Shown here in pieces: positions 21,547 to 32,754 of a stretch of 64,000 nucleotides of DNA; the first letter of the stretch is position 1, and every line of letters begins with the position of its first letter. The DNA comes from Ricordea florida (lineage: Eukaryota; Cnidaria; Anthozoa; Corallimorpharia; Ricordeidae), in the NCBI GenBank assembly GCA_949710005.1, contig OX453282.1, positions 16,122,209 through 16,186,208 on the forward strand, in the 5' to 3' direction. The notes beneath the pieces were generated by a model. That model was not told where the DNA came from. It did not search any database and saw nothing but the letters and a program-made list of their open reading frames with translations. A program made the translations under genes and the position numbers.

Positions 21547-22297
21547 TTTGGTACTAAGTGATCGCTACACGCACAGAAAACGTCTGATTCTAAAGGACAT
21601 TTGGAACACTTTATTGTATTATTACGTGTTAAACAGCCTCGACATCAATACTTTCTTCGATTTCACGCTTTGTATTGTTATAATAGCAATGTATAATGAT
21701 GCTTAGTGCTTTACATGTCTTTTTTTCAATAAATGTAATGAGGCCCTTCTTTCAGACAATCGCCGTCAATATACCTTGACACCCTACTAAGACAATGACC
21801 ACAATGTCCCCTCCCGATTCCCTTATATTCAAACCCCCTTCCCCGGTGCAATGTTGTTTGATAGAACGCCAGTGGGATGTCAATCGAAAGACACTCCAAC
21901 ATTGCTCCGGGGAAGGGGGTTTGAGCGGAATAAAACTACATACTTCGAAAGATAATTGACTTCTTCTAGTAAACACTGCAAAAGTGCGGTATGGGTGTCA
22001 AGGTTTTTGACGGGGATTGTCTAAATACACGTTTTCCTGATTTTGGACGTTTCACTGGTCGGAATGACATGAAATTTGATAGTACGTACCCCCTAAATAC
22101 TACGAACATGAAAGTGTATAACGAAAAAGAGAGGATGTCCTTATAGCTAAGTAGTTCAAGAAATTCTTTCGAAAAACGCAAATGTCTTATGATGCAAATA
22201 TTATAATGGCGCGCTAAGAATTGTGGGCTGTGTATATAGACGTGAATTCTAGTCTGTACGTCAAACATTTTGATGTACATTTCACCCAATTGATAGA

Positions 22298-23161
22298 ATG
22301 GAGACAGGCGAAGATAGTCAGTGTGAAGTTAACCTTGAATACGAAGACAGTTGCAGTATAATCTCGGATATTGTAGAAGAGGAGTTAGATACGGTCCCTT
22401 CTGAGCCAATTGTAAGACAAGTGTATCTAGTCACATACAGTCAGGCCGACACAACACGCTTCCCAACAAGGCAATCTTTTGTAGATATCGTCCTAGAATC
22501 CTTCTGTGGTTGCAATGGAAGAATTTTGCAATGGTGCTGTTCTTTAGAAGAGCATGCCGATGGTGGATTACACTATCACATGTGCCTAAAATTTGATCGC
22601 CTTCAAAGATGGATATCAAGCAAGAGAGCTCTGTTGGAGCAAGATGTTAGTGTGCACTATTCCGATAGCCATTCTAACTACTTCACCGCTTATCAATATG
22701 TCACTAAGGAAGATAGAGAAGCACTGCATAGCGAAGGACACCCAGATCTAACGAATGAAGGTCTTAGACGAGGAAACCAGGCAAGTGCAGCAGTACACGC
22801 TCGAGGAATTGCACGCCGAAACGAAAGCCGCCGTGTCAACAGATCAACTGATAGCACCAGATCGAGAGGTAGTAGGAAGCGAACGCGTATGTCTTCCTTT
22901 GAGCTGTCCGAATTAATAGTGAAGAAAGGTATTAAAACGAAACTGGAACTCATGAAATTAGCCAAAGATCAGAAAGCGGAAGGAAAAACAGATGTAGCGG
23001 AGTTTATAGTAAATAGAGGGCCTAAAGTTGTCAGTGAAGTTCTTAATACAGCCTGGGAGATAGAGACTGCAGATGAACAGTTATTACGGCTTAATAAATC
23101 AAGAATAGACATTTTACAGGAGTGTAAAGACGAGCCATGCGTGGACGGATGCGAAGGTTAG
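22298..23161 (+). CDS. Rep HUH endonuclease domain, unit 7
   Basis: Intact copy identical in protein to unit 2. Confidence 0.85.
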   Translation: METGEDSQCEVNLEYEDSCSIISDIVEEELDTVPSEPIVRQVYLVTYSQADTTRFPTRQSFVDIVLESFCGCNGRILQWCCSLEEHADGGLHYHMCLKFDRLQRWISSKRALLEQDVSVHYSDSHSNYFTAYQYVTKEDREALHSEGHPDLTNEGLRRGNQASAAVHARGIARRNESRRVNRSTDSTRSRGSRKRTRMSSFELSELIVKKGIKTKLELMKLAKDQKAEGKTDVAEFIVNRGPKVVSEVLNTAWEIETADEQLLRLNKSRIDILQECKDEPCVDGCEG

Positions 23162-23719
23162 TGGTTAGTATGCGCCAAGCAGATCTTACAGGAGAATGGG
23201 ATCACCGAAGGTAGTTTTACCACAGCGGTATTAGAATTGTTGAAAAAAGGCAGAGGAAAATACCGTAATATTCTTATCGTGGGTCCTGCAGACTGTGGAA
23301 AAACGTTCATTCTCAACCCAATAACCAAGATCTATCACGTATTTTCAAACCCGGCAACATCTACATTTGCTTGGATAGGTGTGGAAAAGGCCGAGTGTGT
23401 CTTCCTTAACGACTTCCGGTGGAATAGCGCGCTTATCCCCTGGCATGATCTACTTCTTATGTTAGAAGGACAACCAGTGCACCTCCCCGCTCCGAAATCA
23501 CACTATGCTAAGGATATCTTGTTTGAGAGAGACACCCCAATCTTCGCTACAAGCAAACACCCCATTGTTTATGTTAAGAGTGGTGCGATAGATGAGCGTG
23601 AAAGTGACATGATGCGCGTTAGATGGCTCGTTTTCAACTTTAACAGGGTTATACCCCGTGAACGTCAAAAAGAACTTGAATCGTGCGCGTCTTGCTTCGC
23701 AAGACTCATTTTGGGTTAG
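23162..23719 (+). CDS. SF3 helicase domain, unit 7
   Basis: Intact, in frame behind the conserved TAG. Confidence 0.82.
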   Translation, partial: WLVCAKQILQENGITEGSFTTAVLELLKKGRGKYRNILIVGPADCGKTFILNPITKIYHVFSNPATSTFAWIGVEKAECVFLNDFRWNSALIPWHDLLLMLEGQPVHLPAPKSHYAKDILFERDTPIFATSKHPIVYVKSGAIDERESDMMRVRWLVFNFNRVIPRERQKELESCASCFARLILG

Positions 23720-24202
23720 ACATATGTCGAATAACAATAGTCTATACTGCATTGCATTATTGTAAATAGTATGGCGATAGAAGTACAATGTTTTCAACGT
23801 TTTCATGGTTTACGCTTTACGTTTATGAAGTGTAAAGATGAAGGTCGAATTACTTTATATCAAACACCGTAAGCCGTAAACCGCGATAATCACTTAGCAT
23901 TAGTAATGCAACACCGTTGAAAGGTAGCATTACAACTAAAACATTATGGAACATACTAACCTTTTTATAAATTCAGTGGCTTAGGAAAAATACCGTATAA
24001 AGTTCTATTTTTAAAAATGCCATAATGACGAAGCCAAGTGATTATGCAAAAGAGATAAGGTTTGTTTACATTCTCAAACTAGTGCGGTACTGTCAAACAT
24101 TTAAGAATTTATTCCCACGGAAGTACAATATATACAAAATGTTGCGTATAAAAAAACTTTCCTCAGTACAATAGTACAATACTTCTGTCAGTCTTATCGT
24201 AT

Positions 24203-25282
24203 TTAGTATTTTGTACGATGCCCACGATTTATTATAATTAAATCTATACGCTTGTTCATGGAGTCTATTAAATGGTCGATAACGCCGACAGGTATTTCTT
24301 GAATGTTCCTCTTCACTCTTTCAGCGAACTGCTCCTTGTTTTCATATGTTATGTGTTTTTCTAACGCTTCTTCCTTTAACTGCTTCTTTGTGATATGAAA
24401 CAAGTTCTCAATAGGGTTTAAATCCCGACTTCGAGGGGGAATAGGGAATATTGTTGCATGAACTGATTCCATTGCAATTTTTACCTTTGCGCTATTTTGA
24501 CTCGGATCCCCGTCTTGTAAAAATAGTCGTGTTCTGCATTTTTCCGCTCTACAATAAACGTTTTCAAAATGCTCAAGAACAAATAGAGCAAAGAACTTGC
24601 CATCTAAATAATCGTATTCTTCGCATAAAATGACACCCTTACGGTACGAAATCGCAACAAACACATGCACAACTCTACCGCCAGTTCCTTCGTGACTGCC
24701 CTTGGCTGTACAGTACTGCGATAATCCTTCCTCTTTTTTTCTCCATATGCGGCCGCTAGCTGCTCTTGCCTGATCGAAGGGATTGTATTTGTGGTAAAAG
24801 CTTACTGCGTCGAGATAAAAGCACACATCTTCTTTCCAGAAGTCTAAAGGACGCTCTCTTTTAATCTGTCTTGCGAATGATAGTCTCCTTACTACATCCT
24901 TATCAGTTAGAATACCCTTTTTCCTGGCTTGGTGATATCCATAGCCCAACCTTTCCATGTATCGTTGCATGGACCTGACTGATATGTCTTCTGTAGTAAG
25001 TCCTACCTCACACATCAGTCTCCTGCATGTGAAATGTCCAGTAGTTCGGCGTAAATTGTAGATTGCACGCTCAATCCTGCGCTCATAGCGCGCGCTTAAT
25101 ATTCGCGGTTTCCCTGCCTTACGTTTACTTCTTTTCTTCGTATTTGGGGATTTCACAGACCGAAACACCGTTGATCTTGACACGTGACACTTTCGTGCTA
25201 TTTCATTGACTGTCAAGTCTCCCTGTTCTTTCAGGATCTGCACCTTTGCTGCTGTTTTGGGATCGATTTCACGCCAAACCAT
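24203..25282 (-). CDS. Tc1/mariner DD34E transposase, unit 7
   Basis: Intact copy with Lys183 and Tyr359 (type c, shared only with unit 4, three units away). Confidence 0.93.
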   Translation of the reverse strand: MVWREIDPKTAAKVQILKEQGDLTVNEIARKCHVSRSTVFRSVKSPNTKKRSKRKAGKPRILSARYERRIERAIYNLRRTTGHFTCRRLMCEVGLTTEDISVRSMQRYMERLGYGYHQARKKGILTDKDVVRRLSFARQIKRERPLDFWKEDVCFYLDAVSFYHKYNPFDQARAASGRIWRKKEEGLSQYCTAKGSHEGTGGRVVHVFVAISYRKGVILCEEYDYLDGKFFALFVLEHFENVYCRAEKCRTRLFLQDGDPSQNSAKVKIAMESVHATIFPIPPRSRDLNPIENLFHITKKQLKEEALEKHITYENKEQFAERVKRNIQEIPVGVIDHLIDSMNKRIDLIIINRGHRTKY

Positions 25283-26033
25283 TTTGGTACTAAGTGATCG
25301 CTACACGCACAGAAAACGTCTGATTCTAAAGGACATTTGGAACACTTTATTGTATTATTACGTGTTAAACAGCCTCGACATCAATACTTTCTTCGATTTC
25401 ACGCTTTGTATTGTTATAATAGCAATGTATAATGATGCTTAGTGCTTTACATGTCTTTTTTTCAATAAATGTAATGAGGCCCTTCTTTCAGACAATCGCC
25501 GTCAATATACCTTGACACCCTACTAAGACAATGACCACAATGTCCCCTCCCGATTCCCTTATATTCAAACCCCCTTCCCCGGTGCAATGTTGTTTGATAG
25601 AACGCCAGTGGGATGTCAATCGAAAGACACTCCAACATTGCTCCGGGGAAGGGGGTTTGAGCGGAATAAAACTACATACTTCGAAAGATAATTGACTTCT
25701 TCTAGTAAACACTGCAAAAGTGCGGTATGGGTGTCAAGGTTTTTGACGGGGATTGTCTAAATACACGTTTTCCTGATTTTGGACGTTTCACTGGTCGGAA
25801 TGACATGAAATTTGATAGTACGTACCCCCTAAATACTACGAACATGAAAGTGTATAACGAAAAAGAGAGGATGTCCTTATAGCTAAGTAGTTCAAGAAAT
25901 TCTTTCGAAAAACGCAAATGTCTTATGATGCAAATATTATAATGGCGCGCTAAGAATTGTGGGCTGTGTATATAGACGTGAATTCTAGTCTGTACGTCAA
26001 ACATTTTGATGTACATTTCACCCAATTGATAGA

Positions 26034-26897
26034 ATGGAGACAGGCGAAGATAGTCAGTGTGAAGTTAACCTTGAATACGAAGACAGTTGCAGTATAATCT
26101 CGGATATTGTAGAAGAGGAGTTAGATACGGTCCCTTCTGAGCCAATTGTAAGACAAGTGTATCTAGTCACATACAGTCAGGCCGACACAACACGCTTCCC
26201 AACAAGGCAATCTTTTGTAGATATCGTCCTAGAATCCTTCTGTGGTTGCAATGGAAGAATTTTGCAATGGTGCTGTTCTTTAGAAGAGCATGCCGATGGT
26301 GGATTACACTATCACATGTGCCTAAAATTTGATCGCCTTCAAAGATGGATATCAAGCAAGAGAGCTCTGTTGGAGCAAGATGTTAGTGTGCACTATTCCG
26401 ATAGCCATTCTAACTACTTCACCGCTTATCAATATGTCACTAAGGAAGATAGAGAAGCACTGCATAGCGAAGGACACCCAGATCTAACGAATGAAGGTCT
26501 TAGATGAGGAAACCAGGCAAGTGCAGCAGTACACGCTCGAGGAATTGCACGCCGAAACGAAAGCCGCCGTGTCAACAGATCAACTGATAGCACCAGATCG
26601 AGAGGTAGTAGGAAGCGAACGCGTATGTCTTCCTTTGAGCTGTCCGAATTAATAGTGAAGAAAGGTATTAAAACGAAACTGGAACTCATGAAATTAGCCA
26701 AAGATCAGAAAGCGGAAGGAAAAACAGATGTAGCGGAGTTTATAGTAAATAGAGGGCCTAAAGTTGTCAGTGAAGTTCTTAATACAGCCTGGGAGATAGA
26801 GACTGCAGATGAACAGTTATTACGGCTTAATAAATCAAGAATAGACATTTTACAGGAGTGTAAAGACGAGCCATGCGTGGACGGATGCGAAGGTTAG
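26034..26897 (+). pseudogene. Rep HUH endonuclease domain, unit 8, with a nonsense mutation
   Basis: Codon 158 is TGA (26505-26507) where all other units have CGA, a C to T change at a CpG and hence a common spontaneous transition. The HUH and YxxK motifs lie before the stop, so a 157-residue catalytic fragment could still be made. The linker and helicase would be lost. The frame is otherwise open to the conserved TAG at 26895-26897. Confidence 0.85.
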
Positions 26898-27455
26898 TGG
26901 TTAGTATGCGCCAAGCAGATCTTACAGGAGAATGGGATCACCGAAGGTAGTTTTACCACAGCGGTATTAGAATTGTTGAAAAAAGGCAGAGGAAAATACC
27001 GTAATATTCTTATCGTGGGTCCTGCAGACTGTGGAAAAACGTTCATTCTCAACCCAATAACCAAGATCTATCACGTATTTTCAAACCCGGCAACATCTAC
27101 ATTTGCTTGGATAGGTGTGGAAAAGGCCGAGTGTGTCTTCCTTAACGACTTCCGGTGGAATAGCGCGCTTATCCCCTGGCATGATCTACTTCTTATGTTA
27201 GAAGGACAACCAGTGCACCTCCCCGCTCCGAAATCACACTATGCTAAGGATATCTTGTTTGAGAGAGACACCCCAATCTTCGCTACAAGCAAACACCCCA
27301 TTGTTTATGTTAAGAGTGGTGCGATAGATGAGCGTGAAAGTGACATGATGCGCGTTAGATGGCTCGTTTTCAACTTTAACAGGGTTATACCCCGTGAACG
27401 TCAAAAAGAACTTGAATCGTGCGCGTCTTGCTTCGCAAGACTCATTTTGGGTTAG
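26898..27455 (+). CDS. SF3 helicase domain, unit 8
   Basis: The domain frame itself is intact, but it sits behind both the conserved TAG and the extra nonsense codon of this unit's Rep, so it is probably not expressed as part of Rep. Confidence 0.7.
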   Translation, partial: WLVCAKQILQENGITEGSFTTAVLELLKKGRGKYRNILIVGPADCGKTFILNPITKIYHVFSNPATSTFAWIGVEKAECVFLNDFRWNSALIPWHDLLLMLEGQPVHLPAPKSHYAKDILFERDTPIFATSKHPIVYVKSGAIDERESDMMRVRWLVFNFNRVIPRERQKELESCASCFARLILG

Positions 27456-27938
27456 ACATATGTCGAATAACAATAGTCTATACTGCATTGCATTATTGTA
27501 AATAGTATGGCGATAGAAGTACAATGTTTTCAACGTTTTCATGGTTTACGCTTTACGTTTATGAAGTGTAAAGATGAAGGTCGAATTACTTTATATCAAA
27601 CACCGTAAGCCGTAAACCGCGATAATCACTTAGCATTAGTAATGCAACACCGTTGAAAGGTAGCATTACAACTAAAACATTATGGAACATACTAACCTTT
27701 TTATAAATTCAGTGGCTTAGGAAAAATACCGTATAAAGTTCTATTTTTAAAAATGCCATAATGACGAAGCCAAGTGATTATGCAAAAGAGATAAGGTTTG
27801 TTTACATTCTCAAACTAGTGCGGTACTGTCAAACATTTAAGAATTTATTCCCACGGAAGTACAATATATACAAAATGTTGCGTATAAAAAAACTTTCCTC
27901 AGTACAATAGTACAATACTTCTGTCAGTCTTATCGTAT

Positions 27939-29018
27939 TTAGCATTTTGTACGATGCCCACGATTTATTATAATTAAATCTATACGCTTGTTCATGGAGT
28001 CTATTAAATGGTCGATAACGCCGACAGGTATTTCTTGAATGTTCCTCTTCACTCTTTCAGCGAACTGCTCCTTGTTTTCATATGTTATGTGTTTTTCTAA
28101 CGCTTCTTCCTTTAACTGCTTCTTTGTGATATGAAACAAGTTCTCAATAGGGTTTAAATCCCGACTTCGAGGGGGAATAGGGAATATTGTTGCATGAACT
28201 GATTCCATTGCAATTTTTACCTTTGCGCTATTTTGACTCGGATCCCCGTCTTGTAAAAATAGTCGTGTTCTGCATTTTTCCGCTCTACAATAAACGTTTT
28301 CAAAATGCTCAAGAACAAATAGAGCAAAGAACTTGCCATCTAAATAATCGTATTCTTCGCATAAAATGACACCCTTACGGTACGAAATCGCAACAAACAC
28401 ATGCACAACTCTACCGCCAGTTCCTTCGTGACTGCCCTTGGCTGTACAGTACTGCGATAATCCTTCCTCTCTTTTTCTCCATATGCGGCCGCTAGCTGCT
28501 CTTGCCTGATCGAAGGGATTGTATTTGTGGTAAAAGCTTACTGCGTCGAGATAAAAGCACACATCTTCTTTCCAGAAGTCTAAAGGACGCTCTCTTTTAA
28601 TCTGTCTTGCGAATGATAGTCTCCTTACTACATCCTTATCAGTTAGAATACCCTTTTTCCTGGCTTGGTGATATCCATAGCCCAACCTTTCCATGTATCG
28701 TTGCATGGACCTGACTGATATGTCTTCTGTAGTAAGTCCTACCTCACACATCAGTCTCCTGCATGTGAAATGTCCAGTAGTTCGGCGTAAATTGTAGATT
28801 GCACGCTCAATCCTGCGCTCATAGCGCGCGCTTAATATTCGCGGTTTCCCTGCCTTACGTTTACTTCTTTTCTTCGTATTTGGGGATTTCACAGACCGAA
28901 ACACCGTTGATCTTGACACGTGACACTTTCGTGCTATTTCATTGACTGTCAAGTCTCCCTGTTCTTTCAGGATCTGCACCTTTGCTGCTGTTTTGGGATC
29001 GATTTCACGCCAAACCAT
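27939..29018 (-). CDS. Tc1/mariner DD34E transposase, unit 8
   Basis: Intact copy with Arg183 and Cys359 (type b). Confidence 0.93.
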   Translation of the reverse strand: MVWREIDPKTAAKVQILKEQGDLTVNEIARKCHVSRSTVFRSVKSPNTKKRSKRKAGKPRILSARYERRIERAIYNLRRTTGHFTCRRLMCEVGLTTEDISVRSMQRYMERLGYGYHQARKKGILTDKDVVRRLSFARQIKRERPLDFWKEDVCFYLDAVSFYHKYNPFDQARAASGRIWRKREEGLSQYCTAKGSHEGTGGRVVHVFVAISYRKGVILCEEYDYLDGKFFALFVLEHFENVYCRAEKCRTRLFLQDGDPSQNSAKVKIAMESVHATIFPIPPRSRDLNPIENLFHITKKQLKEEALEKHITYENKEQFAERVKRNIQEIPVGVIDHLIDSMNKRIDLIIINRGHRTKC

Positions 29019-29769
29019 TTTGGTACTAAGTGATCGCTACACGCACAGAAAACGTCTGATTCTAAAGGACATTTGGAACACTTTATTGTATTATTACGTG
29101 TTAAACAGCCTCGACATCAATACTTTCTTCGATTTCACGCTTTGTATTGTTATAATAGCAATGTATAATGATGCTTAGTGCTTTACATGTCTTTTTTTCA
29201 ATAAATGTAATGAGGCCCTTCTTTCAGACAATCGCCGTCAATATACCTTGACACCCTACTAAGACAATGACCACAATGTCCCCTCCCGATTCCCTTATAT
29301 TCAAACCCCCTTCCCCGGTGCAATGTTGTTTGATAGAACGCCAGTGGGATGTCAATCGAAAGACACTCCAACATTGCTCCGGGGAAGGGGGTTTGAGCGG
29401 AATAAAACTACATACTTCGAAAGATAATTGACTTCTTCTAGTAAACACTACAAAAGTGCGGTATGGGTGTCAAGGTTTTTGACGGGGATTGTCTAAATAC
29501 ACGTTTTCCTGATTTTGGACGTTTCACTGGTCGGAATGACATGAAATTTGATAGTACGTACCCCCTAAATACTACGAACATGAAAGTGTATAACGAAAAA
29601 GAGAGGATGTCCTTATAGCTAAGTAGTTCAAGAAATTCTTTCGAAAAACGCAAATGTCTTATGATGCAAATATTATAATGGCGCGCTAAGAATTGTGGGC
29701 TGTGTATATAGACGTGAATTCTAGTCTGTACGTCAAACATTTTGATGTACATTTCACCCAATTGATAGA

Positions 29770-30633
29770 ATGGAGACAGGCGAAGATAGTCAGTGTGAAG
29801 TTAACCTTGAATACGAAGACAGTTGCAGTATAATCTCGGATATTGTAGAAGAGGAGTTAGATACGGTCCCTTCTGAGCCAATTGTAAGACAAGTGTATCT
29901 AGTCACATACAGTCAGGCCGACACAACACGCTTCCCAACAAGGCAATCTTTTGTAGATATCGTCCTAGAATCCTTCTGTGGTTGCAATGGAAGAATTTTG
30001 CAATGGTGCTGTTCTTTAGAAGAGCATGCCGATGGTGGATTACACTATCACATGTGCCTAAAATTTGATCGCCTTCAAAGATGGATATCAAGCAAGAGAG
30101 CTCTGTTGGAGCAAGATGTTAGTGTGCACTATTCCGATAGCCATTCTAACTACTTCACCGCTTATCAATATGTCACTAAGGAAGATAGAGAAGCACTGCA
30201 TAGCGAAGGACACCCAGATCTAACGAATGAAGGTCTTAGACGAGGAAACCAGGCAAGTGCAGCAGTACACGCTCGAGGAATTGCACGCCGAAACGAAAGC
30301 CGCCGTGTCAACAGATCAACTGATAGCACCAGATCGAGAGGTAGTAGGAAGCGAACGCGTATGTCTTCCTTTGAGCTGTCCGAATTAATAGTGAAGAAAG
30401 GTATTAAAACGAAACTGGAACTCATGAAATTAGCCAAAGATCAGAAAGCGGAAGGAAAAACAGATGTAGCGGAGTTTATAGTAAATAGAGGGCCTAAAGT
30501 TGTCAGTGAAGTTCTTAATACAGCCTGGGAGATAGAGACTGCAGATGAACAGTTATTACGGCTTAATAAATCAAGAATAGACATTTTACAGGAGTGTAAA
30601 GACGAGCCATGCGTGGACGGATGCGAAGGTTAG
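29770..30633 (+). CDS. Rep HUH endonuclease domain, unit 9 (last unit)
   Basis: Intact copy identical in protein to unit 2. Confidence 0.85.
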   Translation: METGEDSQCEVNLEYEDSCSIISDIVEEELDTVPSEPIVRQVYLVTYSQADTTRFPTRQSFVDIVLESFCGCNGRILQWCCSLEEHADGGLHYHMCLKFDRLQRWISSKRALLEQDVSVHYSDSHSNYFTAYQYVTKEDREALHSEGHPDLTNEGLRRGNQASAAVHARGIARRNESRRVNRSTDSTRSRGSRKRTRMSSFELSELIVKKGIKTKLELMKLAKDQKAEGKTDVAEFIVNRGPKVVSEVLNTAWEIETADEQLLRLNKSRIDILQECKDEPCVDGCEG

Positions 30634-31191
30634 TGGTTAGTATGCGCCAAGCAGATCTTACAGGAGAATGGGATCACCGAAGGTAGTTTTACCACAGCGG
30701 TATTAGAATTGTTGAAAAAAGGCAGAGGAAAATACCGTAATATTCTTATCGTGGGTCCTGCAGACTGTGGAAAAACGTTCATTCTCAACCCAATAACCAA
30801 GATCTATCACGTATTTTCAAACCCGGCAACATCTACATTTGCTTGGATAGGTGTGGAAAAGGCCGAGTGTGTCTTCCTTAACGACTTCCGGTGGAATAGC
30901 GCGCTTATCCCCTGGCATGATCTACTTCTTATGTTAGAAGGACAACCAGTGCACCTCCCCGCTCCGAAATCACACTATGCTAAGGATATCTTGTTTGAGA
31001 GAGACACCCCAATCTTCGCTACAAGCAAACACCCCATTGTTTATGTTAAGAGTGGTGCGATAGATGAGCGTGAAAGTGACATGATGCGCGTTAGATGGCT
31101 CGTTTTCAACTTTAACAGGGTTATACCCCGTGAACGTCAAAAAGAACTTGAATCGTGCGCGTCTTGCTTCGCAAGACTCATTTTGGGTTAG
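30634..31191 (+). CDS. SF3 helicase domain, unit 9
   Basis: Intact, in frame behind the conserved TAG. A private T to C change at 31290 lies downstream, in the inverted repeat of the convergent intergenic region. Confidence 0.82.
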   Translation, partial: WLVCAKQILQENGITEGSFTTAVLELLKKGRGKYRNILIVGPADCGKTFILNPITKIYHVFSNPATSTFAWIGVEKAECVFLNDFRWNSALIPWHDLLLMLEGQPVHLPAPKSHYAKDILFERDTPIFATSKHPIVYVKSGAIDERESDMMRVRWLVFNFNRVIPRERQKELESCASCFARLILG

Positions 31192-31674
31192 ACATATGTC
31201 GAATAACAATAGTCTATACTGCATTGCATTATTGTAAATAGTATGGCGATAGAAGTACAATGTTTTCAACGTTTTCATGGTTTACGCTTCACGTTTATGA
31301 AGTGTAAAGATGAAGGTCGAATTACTTTATATCAAACACCGTAAGCCGTAAACCGCGATAATCACTTAGCATTAGTAATGCAACACCGTTGAAAGGTAGC
31401 ATTACAACTAAAACATTATGGAACATACTAACCTTTTTATAAATTCAGTGGCTTAGGAAAAATACCGTATAAAGTTCTATTTTTAAAAATGCCATAATGA
31501 CGAAGCCAAGTGATTATGCAAAAGAGATAAGGTTTGTTTACATTCTCAAACTAGTGCGGTACTGTCAAACATTTAAGAATTTATTCCCACGGAAGTACAA
31601 TATATACAAAATGTTGCGTATAAAAAAACTTTCCTCAGTACAATAGTACAATACTTCTGTCAGTCTTATCGTAT

Positions 31675-32754
31675 TTAGCATTTTGTACGATGCCCACGAT
31701 TTATTATAATTAAATCTATACGCTTGTTCATGGAGTCTATTAAATGGTCGATAACGCCGACAGGTATTTCTTGAATGTTCCTCTTCACTCTTTCAGCGAA
31801 CTGCTCCTTGTTTTCATATGTTATGTGTTTTTCTAACGCTTCTTCCTTTAACTGCTTCTTTGTGATATGAAACAAGTTCTCAATAGGGTTTAAATCCCGA
31901 CTTCGAGGGGGAATAGGGAATATTGTTGCATGAACTGATTCCATTGCAATTTTTACCTTTGCGCTATTTTGACTCGGATCCCCGTCTTGTAAAAATAGTC
32001 GTGTTCTGCATTTTTCCGCTCTACAATAAACGTTTTCAAAATGCTCAAGAACAAATAGAGCAAAGAACTTGCCATCTAAATAATCGTATTCTTCGCATAA
32101 AATGACACCCTTACGGTACGAAATCGCAACAAACACATGCACAACTCTACCGCCAGTTCCTTCGTGACTGCCCTTGGCTGTACAGTACTGCGATAATCCT
32201 TCCTCTCTTTTTCTCCATATGCGGCCGCTAGCTGCTCTTGCCTGATCGAAGGGATTGTATTTGTGGTAAAAGCTTACTGCATCGAGATAAAAGCACACAT
32301 CTTCTTTCCAGAAGTCTAAAGGACGCTCTCTTTTAATCTGTCTTGCGAATGATAGTCTCCTTACTACATCCTTATCAGTTAGAATACCCTTTTTCCTGGC
32401 TTGGTGATATCCATAGCCCAACCTTTCCATGTATCGTTGCATGGACCTGACTGATATGTCTTCTGTAGTAAGTCCTACCTCACACATCAGTCTCCTGCAT
32501 GTGAAATGTCCAGTAGTTCGGCGTAAATTGTAGATTGCACGCTCAATCCTGCGCTCATAGCGCGCGCTTAATATTCGCGGTTTCCCTGCCTTACGTTTAC
32601 TTCTTTTCTTCGTATTTGGGGATTTCACAGACCGAAACACCGTTGATCTTGACACGTGACACTTTCGTGCTATTTCATTGACTGTCAAGTCTCCCTGTTC
32701 TTTCAGGATCTGCACCTTTGCTGCTGTTTTGGGATCGATTTCACGCCAAACCAT
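31675..32754 (-). CDS. Tc1/mariner DD34E transposase, unit 9
   Basis: Intact copy with Arg183 and Cys359 (type b). A private change at 32281 is silent and falls in the codon of catalytic Asp158. Confidence 0.93.
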   Translation of the reverse strand: MVWREIDPKTAAKVQILKEQGDLTVNEIARKCHVSRSTVFRSVKSPNTKKRSKRKAGKPRILSARYERRIERAIYNLRRTTGHFTCRRLMCEVGLTTEDISVRSMQRYMERLGYGYHQARKKGILTDKDVVRRLSFARQIKRERPLDFWKEDVCFYLDAVSFYHKYNPFDQARAASGRIWRKREEGLSQYCTAKGSHEGTGGRVVHVFVAISYRKGVILCEEYDYLDGKFFALFVLEHFENVYCRAEKCRTRLFLQDGDPSQNSAKVKIAMESVHATIFPIPPRSRDLNPIENLFHITKKQLKEEALEKHITYENKEQFAERVKRNIQEIPVGVIDHLIDSMNKRIDLIIINRGHRTKC

